From assembly GCF_023238205.1 (NCBI RefSeq), contig NZ_CP096663.1:1-64000 (forward strand): 64,000 nt of DNA, in the 5' to 3' direction. How positions within the stretch are numbered: the stretch's first letter is position 1; every line of letters starts with the position of its first letter. Below are positions 45,544 through 54,293 of this stretch, piece by piece. Source of the DNA: Halorussus limi. Its GTDB lineage: Archaea > Halobacteriota > Halobacteria > Halobacteriales > Haladaptataceae. The notes under the pieces are model-generated. The model ran no database searches and was not told the origin of the DNA. It worked only from the letters and a program-made list of their open reading frames with translations. The position numbers and the translations under genes are program-made.

Positions 45544-45888
45544 TTATGATTCTGCGATGCCGTAGAAGTCCTCGATGGCGGTTTCGGTGTCGTTTTCGAG
45601 GGCGTTGAGTCGATCGTGATGGAGGTCTCGCCATTCTTGACCGACCCGAGCAAGCCCCGAGTCAGCTAGCTGGTAGCCGTCGATGCGGCCGAGGGACACG
45701 CGGTCGAGGATGCCGAGATCAACGAGGAAGTCTTTGTGTTGATGGACGGTTGACTCGTCGAGGTCGGACTCAGTGGCGAGTTCGCGGACGTTGAAAGCTT
45801 GGTCGGGATGGGCTAGCGCCGTCTCGACGATTCTAAGTCGTGCTGGATGGCCGTAGGTCTTCGTTAGCGGGCCAGCGTCACCAGTCAT
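45544..45888 (-). CDS. Winged-helix regulator
   Basis: A 114-residue ArsR/TrmB-like wHTH protein. TYGHPARLRIVETALAHPDQ starts the domain, AFNVRELATESDLDESTVHQ is the HTH and HKDFLVDLGILDRVSLGRID the following helix and wing, with YQLADSGLARVGQEWRDLHH as the last helix. The gene and its upstream region (45759-45931) recur as a truncated copy at 48014-48186. The palindrome at 46026 may belong to its control. Confidence 0.75.
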   Translation of the reverse strand: MTGDAGPLTKTYGHPARLRIVETALAHPDQAFNVRELATESDLDESTVHQHKDFLVDLGILDRVSLGRIDGYQLADSGLARVGQEWRDLHHDRLNALENDTETAIEDFYGIAES

Positions 45889-45931
45889 ATCCGTTTCTGG
45901 TCACTCACCGCGACTAACCCTTGGGTTCTCC
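45759..45931. repeat. 173-bp duplicated segment, copy 1
   Basis: This segment covers the first 43 codons of the wHTH gene and its upstream region. It recurs at 48014-48186 at about 93% by eye, in the same orientation, with equal length. The boundaries are sharp: AGGTCGG starts and GGGTTCTCC ends both copies. Confidence 0.85.
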
Positions 45932-46243
45932 TACCGAGGGGCGAAGAGACTGCTGGAGTTGGAGATAGCGTCGGTAGTGGCCACCTCGGGGACGAGTACA
46001 GGCGAGAGCCTTAGCGATAAGTACTAACCTGTTCTGTTTATCGAGACAGGTTCTCGCCTATGATTTCTCTGTTACGTACTCTGCATTGGGTGTGTCACCG
46101 GCGAGTACCCATACGACATCGAGGGCGAGGAGACCGACCGCGACGTGACCCGGCCCCAAGTCGGCGAACCCGCGAGCGCCGGACTCGGGGACTGAAGCAA
46201 CCGCTGGATCCATGGTCGAAGAGCGGTGGGGCCGCAGTTCGCG
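45932..46243. other. Stretch with a palindrome and a coding-like fragment
   Basis: About 310 bp between the wHTH promoter and the YqcI-like gene. AACCTGT (46026-46032) and ACAGGTT (46046-46052) form an inverted pair around TTTATCGAG. A plus-strand piece ending at about 46193 reads GCVTGEYPYDIEGEETDRDV and QVGEPASAGLGD with typical acidic codons, but has no start. It may be the end of a lost gene. Confidence 0.4.
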
Positions 46244-46984
46244 TCAGGCGGTCCAGTCGGAGACGGGAAATTCGTCAAACCGCTCGTCGTTCGAGTCCGG
46301 AAGCACGTACTGCTCCCACTCGTGGACGTCCGGGTCGCCGTAGTCGCCGATGTCCGGGTGTCGAGGAACGTCGTCGTAGTCGGCGAGTTGCTCGCGGATG
46401 ATTCGGCGGGCGCGTTGACCCGCCTCGGTGTCACCCCCGAGTCCGTCGAACACCCACCTCGGCTGCACCGTGAGTTCGAGACCGTGGGGCGTGTACCTGC
46501 TGTGACGCCGCTCGTAGGCCGGCGTGCGGGCCACCACGAACATCGGTTCGCCAGCGTAACAGAACTCCCATCTGGTGTCGGTGGGGTCGCTCGGTACGTC
46601 CTCGGGCCACGGCTCCGGGTCGTGACGGTGGAGGTACGCGAGAAGCTCCCAAACCTCGTCTCGGTACTCCGCGACCGAGTGCTCTTCCTCCTGCGGTTCG
46701 AAAAAGATGGCCAGCGCGGTGACGTCGGCGATGTCCGGCGCTTCGTCGAGGTAGTCTGCGAGTCCGTCGGCAACCGTTTCCTTCCCGGCCTCCGTGGTCG
46801 CGGCGGGCGCGAACAGGTACCGGAGGTCGCCTTCTTGGTGGGCGTCGACCGCGAAGTAGCAGGGATACGGCATCTCCTCGTCGGTCATCGTCTCGTGAAA
46901 CGCGCGGTAGCGTCGGGTCTTCCACTCCGCGAGTCCGTCGTCGATGGCGGACTCGATCTGAGATTTCGTCTGGAGACTGCTCAC
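46244..46984 (-). CDS. YqcI/YcgG-family protein (heme N-hydroxylase-like)
   Basis: A 246-residue protein with YPCYFAVDAHQEGDLRYLFA (about 40-59), WEFCYAGEPMFVVARTPAYE, RRHSRYTPHGLELTVQPRWV and DYGDPDVHEWEQYVLPDSND, motifs of the YqcI/YcgG family. Known members include GntA-type, heme-dependent enzymes that hydroxylate a guanidine nitrogen, with Cys and His near these motifs. The start is GTG 46984. It is 67 nt downstream of the DUF1989 gene on the same strand. These two families are often paired, so a common pathway is likely; the substrate here is unknown. Confidence 0.8.
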   Translation of the reverse strand: MSSLQTKSQIESAIDDGLAEWKTRRYRAFHETMTDEEMPYPCYFAVDAHQEGDLRYLFAPAATTEAGKETVADGLADYLDEAPDIADVTALAIFFEPQEEEHSVAEYRDEVWELLAYLHRHDPEPWPEDVPSDPTDTRWEFCYAGEPMFVVARTPAYERRHSRYTPHGLELTVQPRWVFDGLGGDTEAGQRARRIIREQLADYDDVPRHPDIGDYGDPDVHEWEQYVLPDSNDERFDEFPVSDWTA

Positions 46985-47051
46985 AACCGTACTAGAGTCG
47001 GCGACTGAATCAAACTCCCGGCCCGTCGAACCGGGCCGCGAGGACGATGGC

Positions 47052-47687
47052 TTACGGCCGGTCGTCGTGGACGGAAGCGAGGTCGACCACGGTTCCGTCG
47101 GGGGTTCGCAGGTCGATGGGCGTGAGCGTGGTTCCGCTGGCGACGCCCTTCGCCGAACACGCCGAGACCGCGACTATCGCGTCCCGCTCTGCTCGGAACG
47201 TCACCGCGTCGCCAGCCTCGGCGGGACTCTCGCGCACGTCGAAATACACTTGATCGGTGACCGTCGAGTGCTGGAAGAGGTTCATCGTATCGGGGACCGA
47301 TGTGTCGAGGCCGTAGGCGTCGAGCGCTAGCGAGAGGTTTTCCCGACAGCCGCCGGGTTCGTTCTGATACCCTTCGCTGGTCGGGCGGTCGGTGAGCATC
47401 CAGTCGGTGCAGGGGCCGAACATGATGTCGTGGACGCCGCAGTCGTCTTCGGTGATGGTAAGCAACTTCTCGCCCGCCGTCGTGTAGAGCGCGTCTCCGG
47501 TCGAGATGCGGAGCTTGCCGTTGCAGTCGCGGGTGTACGACTGGGCGAACCTCTCCGCGGGGTCGTCGCGGACGAACGCCACGAGGTCGGCGACCTGTCG
47601 CGATTCCGGCGTGACGACCTCGAACGTCTCCCCGGCGTTGACCGCGAACGCACTCCCGCTCTTCGGTGGGATTCGATGGGTCTCCAC
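47052..47687 (-). CDS. DUF1989 (urea carboxylase-associated) protein
   Basis: A 211-residue DUF1989 protein beginning with GTG 47687. Typical pieces are ESRQVADLVAFVRDDPAERF, LYTTAGEKLLTITEDDCGVH, HDIMFGPCTDWMLTDRP and NEPGGCRENLSLALDAYGLD. CGVHD and CRENL hold the conserved Cys, His and Glu that probably bind a metal. In bacteria such proteins lie beside urea or guanidine breakdown genes. It precedes the YqcI/YcgG gene in a two-gene operon. The role is inferred from family and context. Confidence 0.85.
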   Translation of the reverse strand: METHRIPPKSGSAFAVNAGETFEVVTPESRQVADLVAFVRDDPAERFAQSYTRDCNGKLRISTGDALYTTAGEKLLTITEDDCGVHDIMFGPCTDWMLTDRPTSEGYQNEPGGCRENLSLALDAYGLDTSVPDTMNLFQHSTVTDQVYFDVRESPAEAGDAVTFRAERDAIVAVSACSAKGVASGTTLTPIDLRTPDGTVVDLASVHDDRP

Positions 47688-47845
47688 GAGTGGGCCGACG
47701 GTCGCCTGAGTGAAAAATCACCGCCCGCCGGTCGCGTCGGTCGTTCATTCTAAGTCGTATATTTGTGTACACGGGGGTTCGCAAGACGTGTGCAATTCTC
47801 GGCAAGCGCTGGCGTTGACGCCTGACCAAGTGGCTACACCGAACT

Positions 47846-48013
47846 ATGGTTTCACTGACGGCATTGGACGGGACTATAGAAACGGATGCTCTCTTGTCTC
47901 AAGCAGACTGTTCCCTTCTTGAGGCGAGCGACCCGAAATGGAAGCTGTGGATTCGCTTCCAGCTGCGGAGAATACGCTTGCCCGCGTCCAGAGTGCGGGA
48001 GCATCCAAGACAG
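47846..48013 (+). pseudogene. Possible transposase N-terminal fragment
   Basis: The frame begins MVSLTALDGTIETDALLSQA, DCSLLEASDPKWKLWIRF. In another frame it reads EYACPRPECGSIQDS, a zinc-ribbon-like piece with CPRPEC. The frame change and the abrupt end at 48013, where the duplicated wHTH segment begins, suggest a cut and shifted gene. IS1595-like N-termini have such ribbons, but the match is weak. Confidence 0.35.
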
Positions 48014-48186
48014 CGAGGTCGGACTCAGTGGCGAGTTCACGGACGTTGAAAGCCTGGTCGGGATGGGCGAGCGCCGTCTCGACGATTCTAAGTCGTGCTG
48101 GATGACCGTAGGTCTTCGTGAGCGGTCCAGCGTCGCCAGTCAGGTCCGTTTCTGGCCACTCACCACGACTAACCCTTGGGTTCTCC
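48014..48186. repeat. 173-bp duplicated segment, copy 2 (truncated wHTH gene)
   Basis: This carries a minus-strand start MTGDAGPLTKTYGHPARLRI...ATESDL and its upstream region, as at 45759-45931. After ESDL the frame runs into unrelated sequence, so it is a broken copy. Copies are in the same orientation, 2255 bp apart, and enclose the YqcI/DUF1989 pair. Confidence 0.85.
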
Positions 48187-48924
48187 CACTGACGGTCGAC
48201 CGCCGGAGGCGGGGACAGCGTCGTTGATAGCGTCACTAGTGGTCGCTACTTTTTAGCCGACATCTGAGAGGACCTCGTCGGCGAGCGTGGCGAACGGCGA
48301 ACCTGATGAACACCGAGGCACCCTCGTCAATCTCGGCTCTATGGCCTGCATGCTACTCCAGAGCTGAATCAGGTCAATATCCGCTTCCCAGAGGGATTGA
48401 CAACTGTGTTTTCCACTAATGGGGGATGCCACAATGGTTTGGCGGTTGGATAGCGACGTGAAGTACCGTGCTCACGATTAACGAACGGCCGGCGATGAAC
48501 TCCTGGCAAGAAACGTTCAGGGTTTTCTGAACAGCCCCGGCCAGGGTCGAGGTTGGTTGGTAGAAGACATGGTCGATATCGAACGACCGTAATTGCGGCA
48601 CTGAACAGAGCAACAATTCGGGGGAATGTCGATTGTCTCCTGCAACAAGTGGGCTTAGATTAGTGGAGTAGTCAAGAACGACGAGCAATCTCGACAGCGT
48701 TTATAAGTAGTATGATAATGTGATTCCGGTGCGGGGTTAATCGAGAAATAACCGGTACAAGATTGGATTCTCTGTCAATTCCGCTGGTAGGTGTCTCGAA
48801 AACGTTGATTTCCAACTGACTCCGGTTCCACCACGTTTAATTGAAATCTATTAGACAGTACTGCGAAACGTCCTTTAGTGTTACAGGCTTGAATCTCAAT
48901 CGTCGGCAAGTTGTCCACGTTTCA
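48187..48924. other. Gene-free stretch
   Basis: No supported gene over about 740 bp. A minus-strand frame (48416-48688) has no acidic character and no motif. AT-rich words occur at 48700-48730 (TTTATAAGTAGTATGATAATG) and 48836-48850. The stretch probably consists of worn remains between insertions. Confidence 0.4.
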
Positions 48925-49840
48925 CTACTTTATGCGAGGAACGATAATCGACTCCATCACGTCCGAGTATTGCATCAGCGTTGTCCCGACAACACTCATA
49001 ACGAGCACATAACCAACGGTAAAGGCATATATCATCTAGGATACATCATCAGCTAGCGTTGCACCTGAAAGAGCTAACGTGGCTATAATGAGTGAGAATT
49101 CTCCGCGTGTGGTCATTCCAAGGCCTACTCGTGTCGAACAACGTGCATCTAACTCGTAGATTCGGCCTCCCAAATAGCCACTGAGGAGCTTTGTCGGTGT
49201 TGTCACGAGAACGGCACCGAGAATGAGTATAATTACATCGCCGAACAGTAGCGGATTGGTTACTAACCCGATCCAGAAGAAGAACACTGCGGCAAAGACG
49301 TCGCGAATCGGCTCAAGGAGCTGTTCAAGCTGTTGAACGTGATCGGTTGAAGAAAACGCCATTCCGACGAAGAACGCGGCAACCGCTTCGCTCACTCCAA
49401 GCGCAAGAGCCGCGCCGGCAATCACGACAGTAATCCCGACGGCGCGGAGAACAACAAATTCGTTGGAGTCCGCGTCGAGGATCCATTGGAAAAACGGAGT
49501 ACCGAAGTAAACGACAAGAACTAGCGCGACGATGAATCCCACTGCGATTCCCATTGACTGAATCGCCTCAGTTACATCGCCACCACCGAGGAGAAGTGCG
49601 GAAACGATAACGAGGTAAATTGCGATGACAAGGTCTTCGTAGACGAGTGTACCGAGTAAGGGACCAGCCTCATCGTTAGCAATCCAGCCAAGGTCAATCA
49701 GGGACTTGGAGATGATTGCTGACGAGGAAATGTACACGATTCCTGCGACAAGAAAGGCTGGAAGAAACGACCGGAAGAGCGCGTAGCCCAACACGAGGCC
49801 GACACCAAAATTGATCACTAAATCGACTGTTCGGCACCGT
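48925..49840 (-). pseudogene. CPA2-type cation/proton antiporter, truncated and with in-frame TAG
   Basis: The minus-strand frame enters from the IS6-type end and reads VDLVINFGVGLVLGYALFRS, YISSSAIISKSLIDLGWIAN, LGTLVYEDLVIAIYLVIVSA, GVSEAVAAFFVGMAF and RVGLGMTTRGEFSLIIATLA. It meets TAG at 49036-49038 and continues MIYAFTVGYVLVMSVVGTTL to the true stop at 48925. These are NapA/KefB-like transporter helices with the acidic EDLVIA motif. The first two or three helices are missing at the IS junction. Loss of the 5' end makes it nonfunctional regardless of the TAG. Confidence 0.82.
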
Positions 49841-50573
49841 CTAGTTAGCGTGGTTTGAGAAGTGAGCAGGTTGTAGCGGTTGTGTCCATGCAAGCCGCAA
49901 ACCTGCTCAAAGAGACGTTAGATACGGCTACTCTTGAATGTTGGCAGCGGGAGCGGACGGCGAACGCCCTGACGGGCGTCGCCGTCCGTCTCCACGCTGC
50001 TGGCTGTTCGCTCAGAGAAACAGCAGCAATTCTTGGACTTCTCGGCGTTGAACGGACGCATGGAGCGGTTTGGAACTGGGTACATCGGCTGGCTGACAGC
50101 GTTGGCGACCCGCCGTCGGCGACGCCGACGCGGGTCGCGGTCGACGAGACCGCTGTCCGGATTAACGGCGAGTGGTCTTGGGTGTACGCTGCAATTGACC
50201 TCGACACGAAGGTGCTGCTCGATGTTGCCTTGTTTGGACGACGAGGCACCGATCCGGCGGCTGCGTTCCTCCACGGCCTCACCCAGAAACACGACTGTTC
50301 ACAGGCTGTGTTTCTAGTTGATGGCTTTGGCTATCTGACTGCCCTCCCTCGATTAGGATTGAGCGGTCGGCTCGACTACACCGACCGAAACCAGATCGAA
50401 AAGTGGTTTCATACCCTCAAAATGCGGATCGACCGCTTCCATGCGTCGTGGGTGGGCAGTCGGCGGAGCGTCCGCCAGTGGCTTGCGTCGTTCGTCCATT
50501 ACTATAATTTCCAGCGACCGCACCAAGCACTCGATGAACGCACGCCAGCTGAAGAGGAAAACTAGACAGTGCC
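49833..50573 (+). mobile_element. IS6-family insertion sequence
   Basis: 741 bp with 14-bp inverted ends GGCAC[CT]GTCTAGTT (49833-49846 and complement at 50560-50573). One transposase gene fills it. The flanking 8 bp (GACTGTTC and ACAAAAAC) do not match, so no target duplication is left. IS6 elements move by cointegrates and often delete neighbours; the cut antiporter on the left fits this. Confidence 0.88.
49888..50565 (+). CDS. IS6-family transposase
   Basis: A 225-residue DDE transposase from ATG 49888 (MQAANLLKETLDTATLECWQ). An N-terminal HTH (HAAGCSLRETAAILGLLGVE, RTHGAVWNWVHRL) precedes the catalytic domain with D in VAVDETAVRI (about 90), D in LVDGFGYL (about 146) and E in RNQIEKWFHTLKMR (about 175). 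FHASWVGSRRSVRQWLASFV and YYNFQRPHQALDERTP are standard. The frame is intact, so the element may be active. Confidence 0.9.
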   Translation: MQAANLLKETLDTATLECWQRERTANALTGVAVRLHAAGCSLRETAAILGLLGVERTHGAVWNWVHRLADSVGDPPSATPTRVAVDETAVRINGEWSWVYAAIDLDTKVLLDVALFGRRGTDPAAAFLHGLTQKHDCSQAVFLVDGFGYLTALPRLGLSGRLDYTDRNQIEKWFHTLKMRIDRFHASWVGSRRSVRQWLASFVHYYNFQRPHQALDERTPAEEEN

Positions 50574-50625
50574 ACAAAAACTCAAACCTCCTGCAACACA
50601 CATATATTCTAGATTTCAATTAGAT

Positions 50626-50907
50626 GTGCTGGATGAGTTAGATCTCTCGACGATTGGTGATCAAACTGTTTCACAGTATACCTGTCAGACGTTCACTGAG
50701 GATGAGATCGTATACGAATGGGAGCGAGAAACTGAGACGTTTATTGTAGAATTCCAGAAAGAGGGAGGTGTATTCCAAGCTAAATGGTTCTCCGATTCTG
50801 AGGAGAAACCATTTCGGTCGGAATACTACGAACAGAAAGATGGTGCTGTGAAGGCTCTAACCCGATGGGCCTATCGTCCTCCAGAATCCGCATATTCGTC
50901 TTATTAG
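50626..50907 (+). CDS. Hypothetical protein after the IS
   Basis: A 93-residue frame from GTG 50626 (MLDELDLSTIGDQTVSQYTC); a longer frame would begin in the IS end. TATA-like ACATATATTC lies about 23 nt upstream, which fits a leaderless GTG start. The rest, TFTEDEIVYEWERETETFIV, EFQKEGGVFQAKWFSD and DGAVKALTRWAYRPPES, looks like one alpha/beta domain with typical acidic composition. Not recognised. Confidence 0.5.
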   Translation: MLDELDLSTIGDQTVSQYTCQTFTEDEIVYEWERETETFIVEFQKEGGVFQAKWFSDSEEKPFRSEYYEQKDGAVKALTRWAYRPPESAYSSY

Positions 50908-51029
50908 TACAGGACTCAAGAAATCCAAGCAATAGACTCCTATGGCCTACAGTACCAGGAAAACATCCCCCGCTTCCGCCCGACCTACTCGACCAATTCG
51001 TACCGTTCTAACGATTACAGATATCGCCG

Positions 51030-51150
51030 TTACGTCGTCGGCCGCGTCGTGATGTTCGGCTCCTCGTGTCGCTCTACGAGGAGGTCGCGGTCGGCCAGCA
51101 CGTCCACCCCGTTGATGACGAACACCAGATGCTTGACTAACTTACGCCCA
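51030..51150 (-). pseudogene. Orc1/Cdc6 fragment 1
   Basis: The minus strand reads VKHLVFVINGVDVLADRDLL and VERHEEPNIT. It matches the Walker B region of orc1 copies (LDEVDVLADRDLLVALYE.PNIT) with Asp-Glu changed to Asn-Gly. It is a small isolated piece. Upstream, 51141-51260 codes for YNAFKRDIYFLLTDYADLS, which resembles the start of small haloarchaeal wHTH regulators, also without a complete frame. Confidence 0.6.
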
Positions 51151-51269
51151 AGGCGTACAGCTCGTCAAGCGCGTCGTCGAGGCCGTGGTTCGAAAGGTCG
51201 GCGTAGTCGGTGAGCAGAAAGTAAATATCGCGTTTGAAGGCGTTGTAGCCGTGGAGAGTAGGATTTCTA

Positions 51270-51623
51270 CTATTCAGAAGTTGGTTGTTCGCTCAGTTTA
51301 CTCCGTAATGTATCACCGCAGTTAGCGCACATCCGACTGAGATCCTCCCTCTCAAGTTCTTCCACCGATACCAATTCCCCTTCGGTAGGGTCGAGTGTCC
51401 GATTACAGACCACCCGCACCGTCTTTTCGTCTTCGTATCCCTCGGTCCAGCGAACGTGGACGAGATGGTTTTTATATTGGACTTGTTCGTTGCTTATAAC
51501 GTCGGTATACGTATCGTCCCGGAATTGAACGTACCACTCCTCGTGCGTGGGTTTAGCTTGTCTCTTTTTAAATTTCTGAACCCAGTCTACTTCGCCATCG
51601 GGTTCACTATCGTCTACCATCAT
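51270..51623 (-). CDS. Hypothetical protein with a CxxC ending
   Basis: A 117-residue protein. The middle, EEWYVQFRDDTYTDVISNEQ, YKNHLVHVRWTEGYEDEKTV and RVVCNRTLDPTE, is beta-rich; the end holds MCANCGDTLRSKL, a half zinc knuckle. AGTATTTATACTGG on the minus strand lies 20-35 nt before the start, so the mRNA is leaderless (MM start, ATG 51623 or 51620). Not recognised. Confidence 0.62.
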   Translation of the reverse strand: MMVDDSEPDGEVDWVQKFKKRQAKPTHEEWYVQFRDDTYTDVISNEQVQYKNHLVHVRWTEGYEDEKTVRVVCNRTLDPTEGELVSVEELEREDLSRMCANCGDTLRSKLSEQPTSE

Positions 51624-51713
51624 TGAATCTCCAACAAAGAACCAGTATAAATACTCTGGTTGAGGGTCCGACGCTTCGGACGATTTTTCTGCCTTCTACG
51701 TGATGCTCTCGAC

Positions 51714-51890
51714 ATGACCGACCAAACTCAGATATTTCTCGCACCTGTCTCGAACGACAACGCCTAAAAACACCTCCAACAGACGGTCATTCAGGGCGTC
51801 TCGGCCGGTCTCTATGAGGACTACACTGATGGTGACCACGGTGATCTCGCGGCGATTTGGGGAATCTCACGCGGCGGCGCGGACGGTTAG
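51714..51890 (+). pseudogene. Broken small protein gene
   Basis: From ATG 51714 the frame reads MTDQTQIFLAPVSNDNA, then TAA, then KHLQQTVIQGVSAGLYEDYT, DGDHGDLAAIWGISRGGADG and a stop. QIFLAPVSNDN...GV...IWGI recalls the N-terminal region of EVE/PUA-like restriction proteins, but the match is only by eye. On the minus strand 51893-52010 codes for KLTLAEVGEEYADLEQDLLE without a start. Both are remains. Confidence 0.45.
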
Positions 51891-52013
51891 TGTACGTGTC
51901 TCACTCGTTCTCAACCTCCGGCAGGTTGCACATCAGCGCCGCGACCTCCAAGAGGTCCTGCTCTAGGTCGGCGTACTCCTCGCCGACTTCGGCCAGCGTC
52001 AATTTACCCAAGC

Positions 52014-52382
52014 CTATGGGAGTAGCCTACAAGATGTCCGCATCCTCAGAAGACTTGATCTCCCATCCCAGTCCTGTGCCGCTCGACGAATCCCGTATTT
52101 CCGGTCGGCGATACTGAGCATTCGACTTTCGAGACTGTCGATGTACTCTTTCAATTCGTCCTCGGTCTCAATTACATAGTAGCCGTTTCCTCCAGAAGCA
52201 ATCGGGATGTTGTCTTCGAGAACGAGTTCTCGGATGATCGCTCGGGTATTCGGAAACGAACCGATATCGTCGACTCCGATCTGGTCGTTTATCTCTCGGG
52301 ACGAGATTTGGTCGTCTGACCCTCGATGGTCAAGGATGATGTCTTTGACTTCCTCTTTGGCATCCTGCTCACTTGCCGACAT
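52014..52382 (-). CDS. wHTH-like protein
   Basis: A 122-residue protein. ISSREINDQIGVDDIGSFPN, TRAIIRELVLEDNIPIASGG and GYYVIETEDELKEYIDSLES give a winged helix with wing strand and a long C-terminal helix (MLSIADRKYGIRRAAQDWDG). Such proteins are common on haloarchaeal plasmids. The tail RSSLLRMRTSCRLLP is not acidic and may come from a frameshift near the end. It is 75 nt downstream of the 52458 gene. Confidence 0.7.
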   Translation of the reverse strand: MSASEQDAKEEVKDIILDHRGSDDQISSREINDQIGVDDIGSFPNTRAIIRELVLEDNIPIASGGNGYYVIETEDELKEYIDSLESRMLSIADRKYGIRRAAQDWDGRSSLLRMRTSCRLLP

Positions 52383-52457
52383 GGAGAGCGGTAGTATCTC
52401 CTTACTAATAAAAATCTAGCGGATTAAATATGAGAATCAGACTTCGAGATCGACGCT

Positions 52458-52655
52458 TCACCGAGTTTCGTAATAGTGAGACTTCAGTTCCTTCCGGAGT
52501 AACTGAGCGAGGAACTCGTTCTCTGCATCCTCTGCTCGGTGAACAGCCTCGACGAGTGCCCCGTCTAGCTCAGCGTCCTCAGGACGTTCGTATTCCCGAT
52601 CACTCGGAAGGTCAATCTTGAGGCATGTATCGTCTGCCGTAGCGGTGATGGCCAT
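52458..52655 (-). CDS. Small acidic protein
   Basis: A 65-residue protein from ATG 52655 (MAITATADDTCLKIDLPSDR), with an earlier ATG at 52676. EYERPEDAELDGALVEAVHR and AEDAENEFLAQLLRKELKSH form helices. It may be an operon partner of the wHTH gene that follows it. Function unknown. Confidence 0.55.
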   Translation of the reverse strand: MAITATADDTCLKIDLPSDREYERPEDAELDGALVEAVHRAEDAENEFLAQLLRKELKSHYYETR

Positions 52656-52679
52656 ATCAGTAATAAAATATTCCACCTA

Positions 52680-53627
52680 CTAGTTCTTTCGGTTATTTAT
52701 CACTAGTTTGGATTGCCCGATTCCCGCAAGAAGCCCAACGAAGTGCGACAACGTATTCATCCCACCCTCAAACCACGGAAACGCCAACAATCCTTGCGTT
52801 ACCCAGACCGCGGCGAAGAACCCTACCACGAGTAGCCCAACCGTCACGGTCTGCCCGCGTAGCCAGCACCTGTTTGCATCCCATCCAGGATATCGTACTG
52901 TCGCTTGACCTTCTTGACGAGTCAGACTGCGTACACCGTTGGGAGGAGGGCCAGCAACACAATCAGCGGACTTACCAAATACTGGCAACGCGATACCAAA
53001 GCGCGCGTCCCCGGCCGCGAGGTCCGCAATGCAGTGCATCATCGCGTCATCAGCCCCACCATGCTGGAGGCCCGCCTCGACGCGGCCGCGAATGATGTCC
53101 ACGCGTTCGCCGTACTGGTACTTGGCGAGGCGAATCTTCGTCGCGGTCCGTATCCATGATTGTACACGGCTTTCCGCGTCGCGAGGAAGTCGTCTTCGTC
53201 CACGCAGACCGTGAGCATCGTAATGTTCGGCTACTCGTAGAGCGACACGAGGAGGGTCGCGGTCGGCCAGCACGTCCACTTCGTCGAGGTATGGGAGTCG
53301 AGCGAGGTACCGACTGGTCGAGGCGGACGTGAGCAACATGTCCCGACCGATTCCGGCGTCCCGAAGCAGGGCGTGCATTGCGCCGGTCCGAAATGCAGTT
53401 GACGTAGCCGGTCCGGACGTCGAGCGTGGTGCTTTGAGCTGGCCGACGTTGTACTGGGCGAGCGTGGTCTTGCCCGACCTCAAGGGGCTGGTGATGAGCG
53501 CGTTCTCGTCAGAGAGGCTCATCCGAATTGGCTTGAGGTAACTCGACAAGTGTTCAAGTTCGCCGTCACGGTGATGTAGTTCCGACAGGACGAAGATCAG
53601 GCGGAGCGCACGGGCGTCGGTAATCAT
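52680..53627 (-). pseudogene. Chimeric open frame: decayed Orc1/Cdc6 joined to a membrane-protein tail
   Basis: From ATG 53627 (MITDARALRLIFVLSELHHR) one frame stays open for 315 codons. Residues 1-220 are an orc1 relic: Walker A is degraded to SPLRSGKTT, the region before LDEVDVLADRD is deleted, and ESRVQSWIRTATKIRLAKYQ, IRGRVEAGLQHG and IADLAAGDARFGIAL remain. After about residue 225 a different gene follows, partly in a shifted frame, with TVTVGLLVVGFFAAVWVTQG and LSHFVGLLAGIG helices. The winged-helix domain is absent, so it cannot work as an initiator. The ATG overlaps the small zinc-protein gene upstream. Confidence 0.72.
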
Positions 53628-53830
53628 GGGTCGGCGCTCGCCTCGCGGAGGTCGAGGAGTTCTTCTTCGGGGAAGCGTAGCCTGCAAGTCTTGCACTTGT
53701 ACTCGTCCGAGGTGGCTAACCCCACCCACGAGAAGTGGACGTTGGGGCAGCGGTAGCGCCACGGGTCGCCGGTCGGCGACTTCTTTTCACTCGGTTCGAC
53801 ACTCTTAGTAGTGGTCGGTTCCGTTGACAT
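53624..53830 (-). CDS. Small zinc-ribbon protein upstream of the orc1 relic
   Basis: A 68-residue protein: a polar Thr/Ser/Glu-rich start (MSTEPTTTKSVEPSEKKSPT), then YRCPNVHFSWVGLATSDEYK, CKTCRLRFPEEELLDLREA. CPNVH and CKTC form a probable zinc site (C-x3-H, CxxC). It overlaps the ATG of the orc1 relic by 4 nt (ATGA), so the two once formed an operon. Its frame is intact though its partner has decayed. Confidence 0.65.
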   Translation of the reverse strand: MSTEPTTTKSVEPSEKKSPTGDPWRYRCPNVHFSWVGLATSDEYKCKTCRLRFPEEELLDLREASADP

Positions 53831-53934
53831 ACTGTCTGCTCTCCGGGTGTGTGAGTTGCCGCGAGGGCGGACGCTGTCTCGGTGCTGGACCCATCGGGGC
53901 GTTTTCGCGGTCAGTATCTCCCCCGCGCCACATC

Positions 53935-54138
53935 GCTACAGTGAGACGCTCGCGGATAGTGATCTAATCTTCTCTCCTACAGAGATTGTTATCAATGCAT
54001 GATGTACACGGAATTACGCCAATAAGCGAGTTGCTGCACTCCTTGTGAACGGCCTCGTTGAATACGCCCAAGAGGGATGTTACAAATTCACGAATAAAGG
54101 TTGGAAGTATCTTGCTGTCGGGGTTGAGGTGAATTAAT
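53935..54138 (+). pseudogene. Phage-repressor-like wHTH remnant
   Basis: The plus-strand frame reads RYSETLADSDLIFSPTEIVI, NA, TGA, then CTRNYANKRVAALLVNGLVE, YAQEGCYKFTNKGWKYLAVG and a final TAA. YANKRVAALLVNGLVEY...YKFTNKGWKYL is the recognition helix and wing of PhiH1-repressor-like haloarchaeal proteins. The TGA and the missing start show decay. The 54139-54293 gap is AT-rich and holds a promoter-like run. Confidence 0.55.
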
Positions 54139-54293
54139 GGGAGAACAACGATAGTTGAACAAAATTATAGGACGGGAGTAGCAGTCGCACAAATCAAGTT
54201 TTGCTATGCGAATAACCGTGCTAAGTATTGGTATTCTAGGGGAGGAGAGGGATGCTGAGAGTTTAGTAAATCTACATTGATAGTATAGCTGTT

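Noticed and set aside
46060-46401. Arg-rich frame after the palindrome at 46026
   Set aside because: It is antisense to the YqcI/YcgG gene over half its length and has shadow composition.
48416-48688. 90-codon minus-strand frame
   Set aside because: No acidic bias, no motif, no promoter; not supported as a gene.
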